Below, one piece after another: positions 10,541-23,329 of a stretch of DNA of 64,000 nucleotides. The stretch is from NCBI GenBank assembly GCA_032622095.1, contig CP136062.1:165004590-165068589 (forward strand). Direction: 5' to 3'. How positions within the stretch are numbered: the first letter of the stretch is position 1; each line of letters starts with the position of its first letter. The stretch comes from Siphonodentalium dalli. Lineage: Eukaryota; Mollusca; Scaphopoda; Gadilida; Siphonodentaliidae. The translations under genes and the position numbers were made by a program. A model generated the notes under the pieces. That model had not been told where the DNA came from. It was given only the letters and a program-made list of their open reading frames with translations, and did no database searches.

Positions 10541-11480
10541 GGCGCCTCTTGAGTATATGTGAATCCGAAGCTGCTAAAATTCATTTGACATTTAATACTA
10601 CCAAAAATGTTGGGATGGCTTTCATCCCTAATTTGTTGCATATCAGAACCTTTCAAAATCTCTTGCTGAATGGGAACAAAATTAATTTGTTAAATCTGTT
10701 AACTATCTTGGGCATATACTCAATAAAGACCTACATGTATGTGATGACGACATTATGCGACAATATCGATCCATTTGTTCACGTTCTAACATTCTTATTA
10801 GGAAATTTAATAGATGTTCTTCGCATGTAAACATTTTATTATTTCAGATGTACATCTCTCTGCTATACTGCTCACATCTTTGGGTTAATTTCACCAAAAA
10901 ATGTTTCACAAAATTAAAGGTACTCATCTGATCAGACGCTCCTAAATTACAATTTTTTGGCTTCGGGGATAAAAAATATTTGAATCGAGTCGAGGAACCC
11001 ACCCATCAAAATTCAGATTGATCAGATATCGATTTTTGAAGTTTGTTATTTCAATTCTTTGTGGACCAGATACACATGGTCAAACGGACGGTCTTGCAGA
11101 TAAAGATGGATAACTCTAAAATCAAATGGTTATTATTAATATTACCACTTTATTTTAGAGTTATCCATCTTTATCTGCAAGACCGTCTGTTTGACCACAT
11201 GTTTCTGGTCCACAAAGAAAAAAAATAACAAACTTCAAAAATTAGATAGCTGATCAATCTGAGCTTTGATGGGTAGGTTTCTCGAATCAAATCAAATGTT
11301 TTTTTACCCCCGAAGCCAAAGAAATAGTAATTTAGGAGCGTCTGATTGGATTGAGTACCTTTAATGATATGTTTTAATAATGCTTACAGGAAACTTATTG
11401 GGCATGAAAGGTTTTGTAGTGCGAGTGAAATGTATGTAAACATTGGAATAGTCCTTTATGTATAAAACGTGTTGTTAATA
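10541..11480 (+). pseudogene. Non-LTR retrotransposon reverse-transcriptase fragment, interrupted
   Basis: Translated pieces (CESEAAKIHLTFNTTK, NILIRKFNRCSS, NNAYRKLIGHERFCSASEM) match the C-terminal RT/thumb region typical of LINE polyproteins, in several frames with stops. A TTAA-target MITE (10918-11360) splits it. A paralogous fragment lies at 15130-15480. Upstream RT core and endonuclease are absent. Confidence 0.7.
10918..11360. mobile_element. 443-bp palindromic TTAA MITE nested in the LINE fragment
   Basis: Flanked by TTAA at 10914-10917 and 11361-11364. The two halves (about 10918-11135 and 11145-11360) are inverted copies from end to end (AGGTACTCATCTGATCAGAC ... complement). The inner arms CTTGCAGATAAAGATGGATA are nearly identical. 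There is no coding capacity. Confidence 0.9.
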
Positions 11481-11484
11481 TGTC

Positions 11485-11934
11485 ATATATATAACTATAT
11501 GGGCGATTCAGACCTAAAATAGACCATTATATTCATGTATAAATGCAATAGAATACATTTTTTGGAAATCAGATTGTAAACATTTTGTCCATTGAGGCTT
11601 TTGTTTTCAAACATCCAACTAAACAATAAGATGTATTCACAAAACTCTTAGTTAGCTTTGGTCAGAGCTAACATATTCATAGAAGGGAAGCATATCAGGG
11701 GTTGTCTTTAAATGTATCATACCAAATTTGTAAATGAATCTCCATATTAAATGCCAGTTATATTAGCTACAAGGATCAGGTAATTTTGACAGATGGGTTT
11801 GTTGTAATAAATATGAGATTTGTTTATTGCTTTGAATGGTGTTCAATACTCAGATTGTTGATAGGCCAGAATATATGTTTCGAACGGTGATGAAAGATAT
11901 TACTTTTATTAACACTTCTTACCATCATTTATTA
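11485..11934. other. Intergenic, nothing recognised
   Basis: A+T-rich; it may include the decayed 3' tail of the LINE fragment, but no motif supports that. Confidence 0.35.
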
Positions 11935-13190
11935 GCTCAACTTCACTTTGTAAAGTTTGAGCTATTGCCATGGCTTTGTCGTCCGTGTGTGCGTGATTCG
12001 TCAACAATTTCCTTTAGCATGGACTACAGGTCGTACCTTTGGTCGGATCATTATAAAATATGTTATAGCTGTTGACATTGACATGTAGATGGGAACGAGA
12101 AAAAAAATGGCTGCCAGCGGCCATCTTGGATTTCAAAATTCAATCCATTAGTACAGGCTACAGGCCTTACTGTTTGTCTGATCATCATGAAATTTGTCTT
12201 TATGTTAATATTAACATGTAGATGGGAACAAGTCATTCGGCCAAAAAATATGGCTGCCAGCAGCCATCTTGGATTTTACTCTTTGCATGACTAAATCCTT
12301 TGGCATGGGCTACAGGTCGTAGCTTTGGTCCGATCATTATGAAATTTGTCATCGCTGTTAACATTGACATGTAGATGGGAACGAGTCATTTTGGGGTCAT
12401 TCGGCAAAAAAAACATGGCCGCCAGCAGCCATCTTGGATTCCAAAATTCAATCCATTAGTATGGGCTACAGACGGGAGTGTTCGTCTGATCATCATGAAA
12501 TTTGTCGTGGAAGTTAATATTGACATGTAGATTGGAACGAGTCAGTTTGGGGTCATTCGGCCAAAAAACATTGCCGCCGGCAGCCATCTTGGATTTTACT
12601 TTTTGTATGACTAAATCCTTTGAAACAGGCTACAGGTCGTATCTTTGGTCGGATCATCATGAAATTTGTCATGGATGCTAACATTTACATGTAAATGGAA
12701 ATGAGTCATTTTGGGGTCATTTGGCAAAAAAAACATAGTGGCCATCTTGGATTTCAAAATTTAATCCATTAGTACGGGCTACAGGCCGTACTGTTTGTCT
12801 GATCATGAAATTTGTCATTTATGTTAATATTGACATGTAGATGGGAACGAGTCATTTTGGGGTCATCGGCCAAAAGACATGGCGGCCAGCAGCCATCTTG
12901 GATTTTACTCTTTGCATGACTAAATCCTTTGGCACACCCTACAGTCCTCTTCCCTCAGCCGATCATCACCAAACTTCATATTAATCTCAATATTGATCTA
13001 CTAGATGGAAGCTATCAAATATTTTTGAATTTCATTCGAAAATATAGCTGCCAGCAACCATCTTGGATTTTACTTTTTTATATATCTCTTCATGTTGATA
13101 ATCTAGTATTACTTAGACATTTCAACTTTCCGCATTCCTAATCGCTCCATTGACTGTAACACATGAAATTATTCCCTTTCCAAGTTGAGC
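11935..13190 (+). mobile_element. Tandem-core repeat element, about seven units of about 155 bp
   Basis: Begins with a hairpin-like end (TAGCTCAACTTCACTTTG...TTTGAGCTA). Units centred on GGCTACAGGTCGTA recur near 12018, 12151, 12304, 12461, 12622, 12774 and 12932. Each carries GACATGTAGATGGGAACGAG and GCCAGCAGCCATCTTGGATT. The end has an inverted AAGTTGAGCTA near 13183. Relatives lie at 15742-16490 and (reverse) 43250-43450. Confidence 0.7.
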
Positions 13191-13502
13191 TACAGTGTCA
13201 TTGACACTTTCATGATGGTCTAACCATCATTTATGATGGTAAGAAATATGATGACCAGTTTTCAGGATTTGTATTAAACATCTTCTAATACCAATTGGTC
13301 TGGAGAAACTTATAACATGGGTCTTAGTTATTTGAATACCAATTGGTCTGGCATGACCAGTGTTTGGCGCGATATATAAACGGGCCTCAAAGTTAAACGT
13401 TTCATACTAACCTCAAATTGTAGTCAATGGCCAGCATGGTCGGCTGAACAAAATCAATATTGTGGTTGACTGATTGTAGCATGGTGCAACATCAACTGAG
13501 CA
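13191..13502. other. Intergenic with small palindrome
   Basis: AACCATCATTTATGATGGT near 13221 is a short palindrome. AATACCAATTGGTCTGG occurs twice about 47 bp apart (near 13287 and 13334). No gene seen. Confidence 0.4.
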
Positions 13503-13938
13503 CATATGTGACCCACCATATCAAATCCAGTCGGAAGTCGGGATTTTTTTACCCTGTGCCAATGCATTCTCTTATATATGCGAGTCGACCATAGGTCTAA
13601 CAATTTTTTATCATGTTTTTTAAATAAATGTTTCTTACAATTGTTAGGACATAAAATAAAAAACATCCATTACCCTGCAGGGAGTCCCACGCATATATAG
13701 AAGCATATAGAAGAGTGTCGTCTGCTCATGTTTGTCTGGGGATCTGTATGGGTGAAATTATAAAATTGTTAAAGAATACAAGAAAAAATTATTAAAATTG
13801 GAAAAAATTATTAGGCCAATGCATTCTCTTATATATGCGAGGCGACCTATGGTCGTCTCGCATATATAAGAGAATGCATTGGCACAGGGTAAAAAAATCC
13901 CGACTTCTGACTGAATTTGATATGGCGGGTCACATATG
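13503..13938. mobile_element. MITE, family C, carrying the shared hairpin module
   Basis: Inverted ends of about 45 bp (CATATGTGACCCACCATATC... and its complement ending at 13938). Inside are a half module (13560-13592) and a complete one (13814-13883). The termini are unlike families A and B, and flanking TTAA was not seen. Confidence 0.75.
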
Positions 13939-14216
13939 AAGCATTGAACACTCATACTGAGTCCATGCCTCCATAACTCTGATTTATATATTCTACTATA
14001 TTCGTGTTGTAAATTCAACTGGAGCATAATGTACAATCATTTGTCTTACATTTTATTATTGCATAGAACAGTGCATAGAATGTTTTTATTCTGTATGGTA
14101 CAGGTTTTAGTACCGGTACTTCCATTGTTGTTTGTGGATTGTAAGTTAGTAAATTTTGGGAATAAATATATTTTGTAAAATATTTGATTAATTTTCTTTT
14201 GTCGCAAATATGTTAA

Positions 14217-14426
14217 AGGGGAACTGTACACTAAATCTGACCATTTCTCAACAGAATATATGCAACAAATGAATAAATTTGAGCCATGGATGATTGGAAA
14301 ATACACTCGTTTAGTCTATGAATGATGTAAACAACATAGCAATTATGATGAAAATGAGTTAATGACTGATATTCTGTATGACATGAGATGGTGCCATAAA
14401 TTGCCGGATTAATGTAAAGTACCTCT
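14217..14426. mobile_element. TTAA MITE, family D
   Basis: Flanked by TTAA at 14213-14216 and 14427-14430. The ends AGGGGAACTGTACACTAAAT and the complement of AATGTAAAGTACCTCT are imperfect inverts. A truncated relative in reverse orientation sits at about 43455-43554. Confidence 0.7.
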
Positions 14427-14572
14427 TTAAAGTTATTATTATCCATCATCGGAATCATTGGAATGCTTTACTCGACATACAAATCACATGACCAGCAGAC
14501 CAGTTGTACTTTATGGTTATGATATTTTAGTTTTAATATATATTTATTAAACATAGCTAAAATACTATTTTT

Positions 14573-15142
14573 AGTCGAGTTTTTCAAAAACTCGACTTAT
14601 GGTTTGACGAGGGACTGTTGGCGGGCGGACCAAAAGAATGCCTTATAACTTTGACATTTGTGAACGGATTCAAAATAATGTTGGTATGTGAGTTGTTCCC
14701 TATGACTATTTACTGCCAGTAGGGGTCACGTCTGAACTTTTTGACAAGAGTTATCCATCTTTGATGACTTTTTTTACAATTTTATCACCTGTTAGCGCGA
14801 TAACTCAATCAAATATTAACTGATTAAAACCATATTTGGTATATAAGTCTCTTGCATCAATATCTCCGACGAGTTCGAAACCAGGTTTGTCCGAATTTTT
14901 CCCCCGGAGTTATGTGCCTTAGTTTGTCTATTTTTAGCATGTTTTTCACCGTTGGCGCGAGTTTAGCGCGATAACTCTGTGAGATATTAACCAATCATTC
15001 AATTTATATTTGTTATATAATTCTATTGCAATAGTATCTCAGATGAGTTCGAAAACCAGGTTTGTCCGAATTTTTGGGCCTTGTGTGGGCCTTATTGCCA
15101 AGTTATTGGCAGAAGTTTTTTTCGACTGCCAATAAACTCGAC
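14573..15142 (+). mobile_element. Dispersed repeat with GTCGAG terminal hairpin
   Basis: Starts with the palindrome AGTCGAGTTTTTCAAAAACT-CGACT and a GGCGGGCGGACC tract. It contains two diverged units (GCGCGATAACTC...ATATTAACTGATT and a repeat near 14950-15060) and ends with GGCAGAAGTTTTTTTCGACT. The adjacent LINE fragment shares its right edge. Confidence 0.55.
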
Positions 15143-15620
15143 ATATGTGAGCAAGAGGCTAATGCTATTGATTTGGTATATAACAGCCAAGAGACGGTTG
15201 GGATGGCTTTCATTCCAAAATCCCTGCACATTCGGACATTTCCAAAACTCATATTAAACGACACTGAACTCAAGTTCGTGTCGTCTTATAAGTATCTTTG
15301 TCACATACTCAATGTTGATTTTTCTGATAATGATGACATTATGCGCCAGTATCGTTCTATCTGCACACGTTCAAATATACTCCTAAGAAAGTTTTACAGA
15401 TGTTCACTTTTCCTTAGCAATGTTGATACGAAAGGGTGTATGCATTTCGAGAGAGAGTTTTTACATCTGGTAACGAGTTGTTAAATGCTATATGTCAATC
15501 AGATATTATTTACAAGTCTGATTTATTCCTTCATTGGAACCAAATTCTATATATGTAATTGTATGTTTGATTTCCATATATGGGCATACTTTGCCTGAAA
15601 TAAACAATAATAATAATATG
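15130..15620 (+). pseudogene. Second LINE reverse-transcriptase C-terminal fragment with 3' tail
   Basis: An open stretch to 15484 encodes FVSSYKYLCHILNVDFSDND and DDIMRQYRSICTRSNILLRK, matching the fragment at 10541 and the thumb region of non-LTR RTs. It then runs into A+T-rich 3' sequence ending in (AAT)n near 15605-15620, a plausible LINE tail. It is 5'-truncated, and the first residues of the open frame belong to the preceding repeat. Confidence 0.65.
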
Positions 15621-15741
15621 CGTACCCCTTGTTTTTTTTATGTAATCCTATGTATTCAATTTTCACGAAGAGCAGACATTTTATTCAAACTTGTTGCAAA
15701 GGGTCTTTTAAGTTTTATTATTTATCAGTCTGTTAACATAT

Positions 15742-16490
15742 TTAGCTCAACTTGACAAAGTCATGTTCGAGCTATTGAGATCCGTCAATCAACAATTTCC
15801 TTTGGCACACCCCTCATCACCAAACTTCATATGGATTCTCGGGGTGACCTCCAGATGGGTTACTGTTTTTTACGAATTGTTAACAAAACAGATTTCACAT
15901 TTGAATCTATCGGCACACATTGCAGCCCACAATTATATCGATGAGAAACATCGCCACCACCAGCAATCATGGATTTTACTCTTTGCAAATCTAAATAATT
16001 TGGCTAATCCCTCATCTGATAGTCACTAAACTTCATGTGGATTTAGTGGTGACCTCCAGATGGAAGCTTACCACTTTTACCAAATTCTGTTAAAACACGG
16101 CCATCTTGGATTTCACATTTGAATCCATTTTGATGAAAAACATTGCCGCCAGCAGCCATCTTGGATTTTACTCTTTGCATGACTAAATCCTTTGGCACGT
16201 GGTAAAACTAATATTTTCCATCCAATTGATCCCAAACTTCATTTGGATCTTTGGGGTGTCCTTTAGATGAGTTATCAAATTTGAACAATTTTCTTTCAAA
16301 AACATGTTTCCCGGCAGTCATTTAAATTTCAGTTTGCATGACAAAATTCTTTGGCATTTTTATCCGATTCATTCCAAACTTCATACTGAATACATTTATT
16401 GGAGAAATGATTTGATTTTTTTTATATTGGCCTGTTTAGGATCACCTCCAAATTTGAGTGCATTTCATATTTGTGGAAGATGTGTTATCT
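15742..16490 (+). mobile_element. Tandem-core repeat related to 11935-13190
   Basis: Begins with the hairpin TAGCTCAACTTGACAAAG...TCGAGCTA. Degenerate units carry GCCATCTTGGATTTTACTCT, ACTAAATCCTTTGGCAC and CCAAACTTCAT. Units are more diverged than in the 11.9-kb copy. Confidence 0.6.
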
Positions 16491-16849
16491 GATAGGCCTC
16501 ACGGTTATTACGATGGCAAATAACCATGCTAGAGGGGAATAACTTCATTCCAGAATAAATGTACTTTAATCACTGAACTTTAACCTTAATACTCTCAATG
16601 TAGTTCTAAAAATATACATTGGGTTATTCTTCAAACAAAGATCAGCAGCTATAGAAAGATGAAGGACTCATTCGTAGTCTTATGTTATTTGTTAACCTCT
16701 TCGCTGCTAAATGAAGTTATGATGTCGTGTGCTGGGCTGTGGAAGTTATTGCCATTTTCCAGTGGGAAAATATAATGGGAATACCACAAGAATCATAAAA
16801 CTGACGACTCAGTTGAAAGGCTATTATCCTTCACAATTGTGGAATATCA
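16491..16849. other. Intergenic, nothing recognised
   Basis: No feature supported. Confidence 0.35.
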
Positions 16850-19800
16850 TACAACAAGACAGTCAATGACTGGAGGCGCTCACCAGACTGTAAAGACTGG
16901 GACTCTGAAGACCATAAGAGTTAGTACTTGTCAAATTCACTTAAAACAAGTAATCCTAAAGAGGGACGTAGCCTAGAGGGTCTCTGTTCAGCAGTGGGGT
17001 GTCCACCTTGAAATATGGTCCAGATCCTCCCACCCAACATTGTCCATAGTCTGCTCCCTCCCAACTGAAGCAAACACATTCCCAAGTTCGTAAAATTCTT
17101 TTGCACATGTTGGAATTTTACAAACTGATACTTCAAGCTTTCCTAACTGTGGCAAAGTTACAACCTGACATGCCCTCCTTTTTAGCTCACCTGAGACGAA
17201 GTCTCTGGTGGAGCTATAGTCATCACTCCTCGTCCGTCCGTCAACAATTCTTTGAACATCTTCTCCTCTGGAACCGTAAGACCAAATGGGTTCATATTTG
17301 GTGTGGATGTTCCCTAGGTGACCCTCATTCAGATTTGTTCAAATGAGGTCACTGGGTCAAATAGTTGCGAAACCAGGGCCATAACTCTATTCCTCCATAG
17401 TAATTCTTAGAACGACTTCTTTTCAGAACTATAAGGCCGAATGGGTTCATATTTGGTGTGGATGTTCCCTAGGGGACTTGCATTCATATTTGTTCAAATT
17501 AAGTCAGTGTCAAACAGTTGCGAAGCCAGGGCCATAACTCTTTCCCTCCATAGTGATTCTTTTAAACATCTCAAATACCATCAGGCCAAATGGGTTCATA
17601 ATATATATATATATATATATATAATATAATATAATATATATATATATATTGTGTGCCCCCTGGCCCTTTATTCAAGTTCACTGCTTCTGCCACCCTGGTC
17701 CCAAAAATAATATTTACTCAAAATTCTGAACAGAGAATCATTAGTAAGAACCATTTACTTTGGCTCTAACTGTATGAAAATGTGATCACAAAGTTGAATA
17801 AGGGCAGAGCCACAGACAACCATTTCACCACATAGTAATTCTTAAAATATGTTTGCAAGAGCCAAGAACTAGTTGGCTTATTTAGCATGGAATATTCTTG
17901 TTTGACTGCAATTCAGATTTTTTTTTAATGGGGTCACCTGGTCAAATAGGGGCCAAGCGAAGGACAGTTTCACTCTTAATATGCTTCCTTCAAAAGGACC
18001 CATCAGGTTTATTTTACTGATATTTAGTATGAAGGGTTTTTTGTTGTCTGGGATTCAAATTTATTCAGATGGGGTCACCAGGTTAAATAGGGTGGGACTA
18101 GGGTCCTGCGAATTGGAGAATTTGATCGAATCGAATTCTGGAAATCGAATCGAATATCGAATCGAATCATATCTGTGTGTTGCATTCTCAATTAGGCATG
18201 TTTTGTCAACGATTAGACGTTTTGTGAAACGTTCTATCAGCTACATGCACGAAGTTCCATCATAACTTATGTGGCGATGAACCGTCGTTTACAATACTAT
18301 TCAAATGATAATTGTCGAGAAAAAAAGGCAGATTTAAAAAAAACGTCACGATTAATAAAAAATCACTAAAAGGATTATAAGAACTAAAATCACGCGAAAT
18401 TTGTACCGTTTGCATGTACATGCAAAATTGCAAATCGACATTCGGAATCACCCATTGTTATAAACTTGAAGATGCAACAACAGTCGCAGGGTAGCCTGAT
18501 TATGTAGTGCTGGATGCTTCTTGGACAGATGATTCCATAGATGGGTCATTGTCCCAGATGCCTGCAATTTATACACCAGGTTGCATTCATCTCACGTGCA
18601 AGTCCCTGCACTACCTGCAGCTGTATCATGTTTAAAATAAACATGAATAACGACGACATTTTGTCAAGGGTCGAAGAACGCTCCGAAATTGAAAGTAAAC
18701 TCCAAAACAAAACATCGCCAAAATGCACTTTTCGATGCCGGGAACACGTGTTGTGTAAATTCTCAGCTATACTACATAATGCATAATCTGAGACGGATAG
18801 ACGGCGGATAACGCTAGCGGTTGCTCAGTCTCATAGCTATTATTATTCACGCGCGTTGTCGGTCCATCGGTGATCTCCGAGCTTTTGGCTACCATGTTCA
18901 AAGCTAGAATTCAGGCGTTCAGAATTCTGTAGTCCTATAGTGGCTAATTGCTGGCTATACTTATATTCAATATATATAATCGCGATGTACAATAAGAATT
19001 ACAAGGTGCATATCCATCATTTTCTGTAATTAAATGGCACAAAACAGCTAAGATCGACGTGTGTACTTATCCGTAAACAGCCTACTTTTCCATCAATGTA
19101 TATTCGAAATTTCGACTCGAATTCGAATCGAATAATCGCAGGACCCTCCTAGGTGGGACCAGGGACATAAATATATGTCTCTATAGTAATTCTTAAAATG
19201 TCTTCTCAAGAGAGGTTGGACTATTTAGCTTTCATATACTTGGAGGATCCTTTAGTGACTGAGATTCAGATTTGTTAACATGAGGTTAACATGAGGTCAA
19301 CATGTTAAGAAATGACAGGGCTATGTGGACTTGACACTTTTGTGTCTAATAAAATCATTGAAATACCAAATTCATTAAATCATCTACCTTGGACCTACGG
19401 TCACCTACCGGACTGATTAATTTGACATACATGTATGGTGTTTTGGGTCCATGGATAATTGGGCTTCAAACATGTCTAAATGGTTTAATAAAAAGGTGCT
19501 TGCGAGATTGGAAATTTCAAACAATTGAGAAAGTTAGAGATGTCTGCTGTGAAATTCCAACCTAAGACTTAGGAGTCTGGAGGGGACTTGTTGAGCTGGA
19601 GGAGGGGGTGATCAGTAGTGTATAGTTGGTAATTTCAAGGTGGATATTCACCCATCTACATACATGAAGCCTCTCTAGCCACATCCTGTTTAGATAAACT
19701 TCTTTCAAAGTTATTATGAAAAGTTCTGACTGTTGTGGTCTCCAGTCTTATCAGTCTGGTGAGCGACTAGTCATTGACTGTCTTGTTTAATGGTGGATCC

Positions 19801-20560
19801 CATTCAAACAAATTTTGATCCCAACTCTCCATAGGCCATATACACCAAATGCCATTTTTTGATTGGTCGAACCCATTTTAACAGATCTGTAACCCAGGTA
19901 ACACAAGGACCCTCCATGCTAATTACTAGATCTAAGCTAGGACTGATGGCTCTTGAGGAGGAGACATTTTAAGAATTACTATGGGGGAAGAGTTACGTCC
20001 CTGATCGCATCCCTATTTGACCGGGTGAACCCATTTCAACAAATCTGAATCCCAGTCACCCAAGGACTCTCTATACCAAAATGTATGCTAAATATGTCAA
20101 ATGGTTCTTGAGAAGATGTTTCAGAAATAACTAATGAGGGAAAGAATTATGTTGGTGGCTCTGACCCTATTTGACCCAATTCTGAATCATAGTCACCCAT
20201 ACCAAATATAAGCTGAATATGCCTGATGGTTCTTGATAGGAAGACATTTTAAGAATTACAATGGACGGACAAGTTATGTCCCTGGTTCCGCACTTATTTG
20301 ACCAGGTGACCTCATTTTAACACATCTGTATCCCTGTCACCCAAGGACCTTCCATACCAATTATAAGATAAATAACCCCGATGATTCTTGAGATGTTTTA
20401 ATGATTATGGATGGAGATAGTACGTTCCCTAGCTATGCAACTTTTTGGACCATGTGACCCCCGTTTGAGCAGAACTGAATCCCAGTCAACTAAGGACCAT
20501 CCACACAAAATGTCTCAATTCTTCATCTCAGGTAAGCTCAGAAAAATGCCTCCTTTCTCA
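16850..20560. mobile_element. Composite inverted array of about 180-bp tandem units
   Basis: The left part starts with the hairpin AGCTCACCTGAGACGAAGTC...GGTGGAGCT (17186-17219) and a CGTCCGTCCGTC tract. Units in + orientation (GGGCCATAACTCT, GTTCATATTTGGTGTGGATG) run through 17230-19330. From about 19790 to 20550 the same units run in reverse (CCCAGTCACCCAAGGAC). Separately, 16855-17110 (GACAGTCAATGACTGGAGGC) is inverted against about 19480-19790. A decayed hAT (18099-19151) interrupts it, and (TA)n occurs at 17600-17650. Confidence 0.55.
18099..19151 (-). mobile_element. Decayed hAT element with BED-finger remnant
   Basis: Exact 8-bp target duplication GGTGGGAC at 18091-18098 and 19152-19159. 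The inverted ends TAGGGTCCTGCGA and its complement (with a 2-nt insertion on the right) are followed by clustered AATCGAATCGAAT words. On the minus strand around 18490-18620 the translation MTHLWNHLSKKHPAL is the second half of a BED zinc finger. The remainder of the transposase is absent. It is the same family as 32628-33645. Confidence 0.8.
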
Positions 20561-20994
20561 TCCAGTTTCCCTTATGTAATTGCCTGAGAAAACATGTATT
20601 TAGTTTTACTGGCCTAACTGTCAAAGATTCATCATTCACACTTGGCCTTGGGAGTTTGTTATCATAAGCCATAGGTCATTTATATACAAACTCTCTAACA
20701 GGCAGATAATTTTAGGGTATTAATCAAAGGAACTGTCATTCCAATCAGATTTTGTTTACACTGCCATTTCATGTATTACTTTATAATCAATTTGACTTCT
20801 ATATGGTGTTAAGTAAACATTCTGTGATAGCAAGCCACCTTCCTCATATCTCATAAAGCTCTGAGTATCTGCTGTTTGCATGTTCTTGATTTTAGACTGA
20901 TTTAAACCAAATTTGGTGGAGTCACCCTGGTGGATGTTATAATGGTGTTATTTTTTTTTAATTGAGCAAGAAATTAATCTCAATTAAAATAAAA
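20561..20994. other. Intergenic, nothing recognised
   Basis: No ORF or repeat supported. Confidence 0.35.
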
Positions 20995-21371
20995 AAACAA
21001 GAGGTGTGCACTTGAGTGCTAGCATCCCCCCACCGTGGCAAATTCAACCCGCATTATCTGTAAACCCAACAAAAAAGATTTTTAACTTTAAAGAAAAATT
21101 CGGACTAATTATATCGATATGGTGTCACAAGAAGCTTGTACAAAAAAACTTATTCAAATTGGTTCATAGTTTTTAAGTCGGACAGAATTTTCTAAGTCGA
21201 AAATGAAGTGTAATATTACGAAAAACAGTCTGAGCCAATCCCTAGCCGCATTATGTAGAGAGGGTATTGTGAGAAGCATGTATACCAAAAATTATTGAAA
21301 TCGGTTCATATTTGTTAAAGTTATTAAGTCGGACAGAATTTTCTAAGTCAAAATTGAGGCGTAAGGCCAAA

Positions 21372-23127
21372 AAAAATTAATGAATTGATTCTCAGGCACC
21401 GCCGCTCTCATAAAATAGGGGCCGGCTAACTCTTTTTATTTGAAATCCAAACAACCAACGATAAAATAATTCAAATCGCAGCCGATTCGCGTTCAAGTGG
21501 CGAGTTCTCCGTTTTGCGGAAGTGCCGGAATTCGCTATTTCCGGTTTACGCTTTTAGCACGTATTAATGTAATAATTACGACAGGAATACCACTTCGAAA
21601 CGAACTACGGCGAGTTATGGCAGTGCGCTGCTGGGGAGATGATAGGCCTCGGTATTTACGCAAAAAAAAAAATTAAATAAAGCGAACTAATGTCATTCAT
21701 TAAAGCAGGTTGCATTATTTACAGTTATTTATAAGTTCACAAACAAACGAGTCGTGCCGTTTCTTCACCGGCAAATTCCGTGATTTGAAAAAACACGATG
21801 TTGTTGACAGCACCCTATCGTTCGCGAAGAATTTCTCCAGAGTGTTTTACCAGTGAAATGTTTGCTCAGTAAACTTTCTCAAAACTCTCTCTGAAGGACC
21901 ACCAGTTTCAAACATTTGACCCAGCTCAGCCCAAGGACATCCAAGCACTCTATGACCAATTAAAAACAATTGATGATTCGATTGATGGATCTGAAAGTAC
22001 TAGTGCTTAATTCAAATCCAAAGCTGGTTTGCACAAATTTATTGAGCATTGCTGCACCTTGAAACATACTTTCACAATTAAAAAGTGTGGCGACTCAAGT
22101 TGCGATATTTGCATAGTATGTCGCTTGCCAACAGAAACATTCTCAGAGCTTCATGCATTACCAGACCCAGACGAGGAACATTACAAATCATTTAATGAGC
22201 TGTATGGAAAAGAGACATCAGAAATGTATAGACCCTCCCTTATTACCAAGACAAAAATTTCTCACTGTATTCCATTCACACCGTCAGCAGACTGCGAATA
22301 ATGTCAAACGAGTTTTGAAGTGCACTGAATGTGATAAATCCAGGTTGCTTTTTGGTGACAAGAAAGTCAATGTCAATGACTTGGCTGTGCTAGACCGTTT
22401 TCTCGAACTTTATGACTATTCATGTGGTTCCACACTTAAAGAGCTCAAGCACCTACAATAAACCGCATTCTTGAGAGGGTGTATGTTCGACAGAACTTTA
22501 AATGCTCTGACCAAATAAAATTCCATATTTCAGCTGTAAATCCTTCCCAGACATCTGCATAAAATGTGGTGGAATGAAAGATTTGGACAAGGTTGATGGT
22601 TGCCATCCACAGTGTAAGACGTGTCTTGAAAAATTTCAGACAGTGCTATCTCGTAAGCGCAACTTCTCTAGTGAGAAACAGGAGAAGTTGAAAGCTAAAC
22701 GAAACAAGGCAAAATGAGCATGTCTGCAATTTCCCCAAGACGCATTTAAACATGTGAATGGCAAACATCAGTTTAATATCGCACTAAATTTAATATAATC
22801 ATTCCATTTTCCGTCCTTTCATTTGCTTAGCTTTAAGAGGAACAACCTCGATGTTATTTTAGAAGTAGGATACTTCAATGCATATATTTTATTTTATACA
22901 CTTTTCCAGTTTTATTTCACTACTAGTCTTGTTTTGTTTTGTTTTGTTTATTGGTTCCCAGTTTCAATTATAATGATTCCACAATTAATTGAGCCTTCTG
23001 GTCTTGATTTCGGGGATCCCAGATGTATGTCTGAACTGGCCGCTGGAAATAAAAAATAGAAATAAAAACCGCCCTCCCTCATTCATTTGAAAAAAAAAAT
23101 TGCCTGAGAATCAATTCATTAATTTTT
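21372..23127 (+). mobile_element. 1.76-kb TIR transposon with a broken cysteine-rich ORF
   Basis: Perfect inverted ends of 27 bp: ATTAATGAATTGATTCTCAG inside 21372-21398 and its complement inside 23101-23127. It is inserted into an older repeat. I could not define a target duplication, and the superfamily is not recognised. Confidence 0.75.
21880..22717 (+). pseudogene. Frameshifted cysteine-rich ORF inside the 1.76-kb transposon
   Basis: Coding-like pieces appear in all three frames: TFDPAQPKDIQALYDQL (with an in-frame stop before 22013), HKFIEHCCTLKHTFTIKKCG with CXXC pairs (22029-22301), CTECDKSRLLFGDKK (to 22461) and CIKCGGMKDLDK/CHPQCKTCLEKF followed by a basic tail KLKAKRNKAK (about 22550-22717). 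Repeated CXXC pairs suggest zinc binding. I do not recognise the family with confidence; it is probably a decayed transposon protein. Confidence 0.55.
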
Positions 23128-23329
23128 CGGACCGAACCGCAATTAGCATCATGCCGAGAGGCAGTCCTAAGAAGATTGCATACACAAAATTATTGAAATC
23201 GGTTCATAGTTGTTTGAGTTATGAGGTCGGACAGAGGACGGACACACGGAGGGAGAAAGCGTGACGGACAGACGCAGTCAATCCAGAATACCCCCCATTT
23301 TCTTCGAAAAGAAGATTTTTTTGGTGTTA

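Larger units (their letters stand above)
20995..23305 (-). mobile_element. Reverse copy of the 2.5-kb repeat, split by another transposon
   Basis: 20995-21371 and 23128-23305 together are the reverse complement of 2511-3345: shared AGAGGTGTGCACTTGAGTGC, GGTGTCACAAGAAGCTTGTA, GGTCGGACAGAGGACGGACA and the CCCCCCATTTTCTTCGAA end. The two parts would be contiguous without the insertion at 21372-23127. Confidence 0.75.

Noticed and set aside
17600-17650. (TA)n tract as origin or promoter
   Set aside because: Simple microsatellite inside a repeat; nothing else supports a function.
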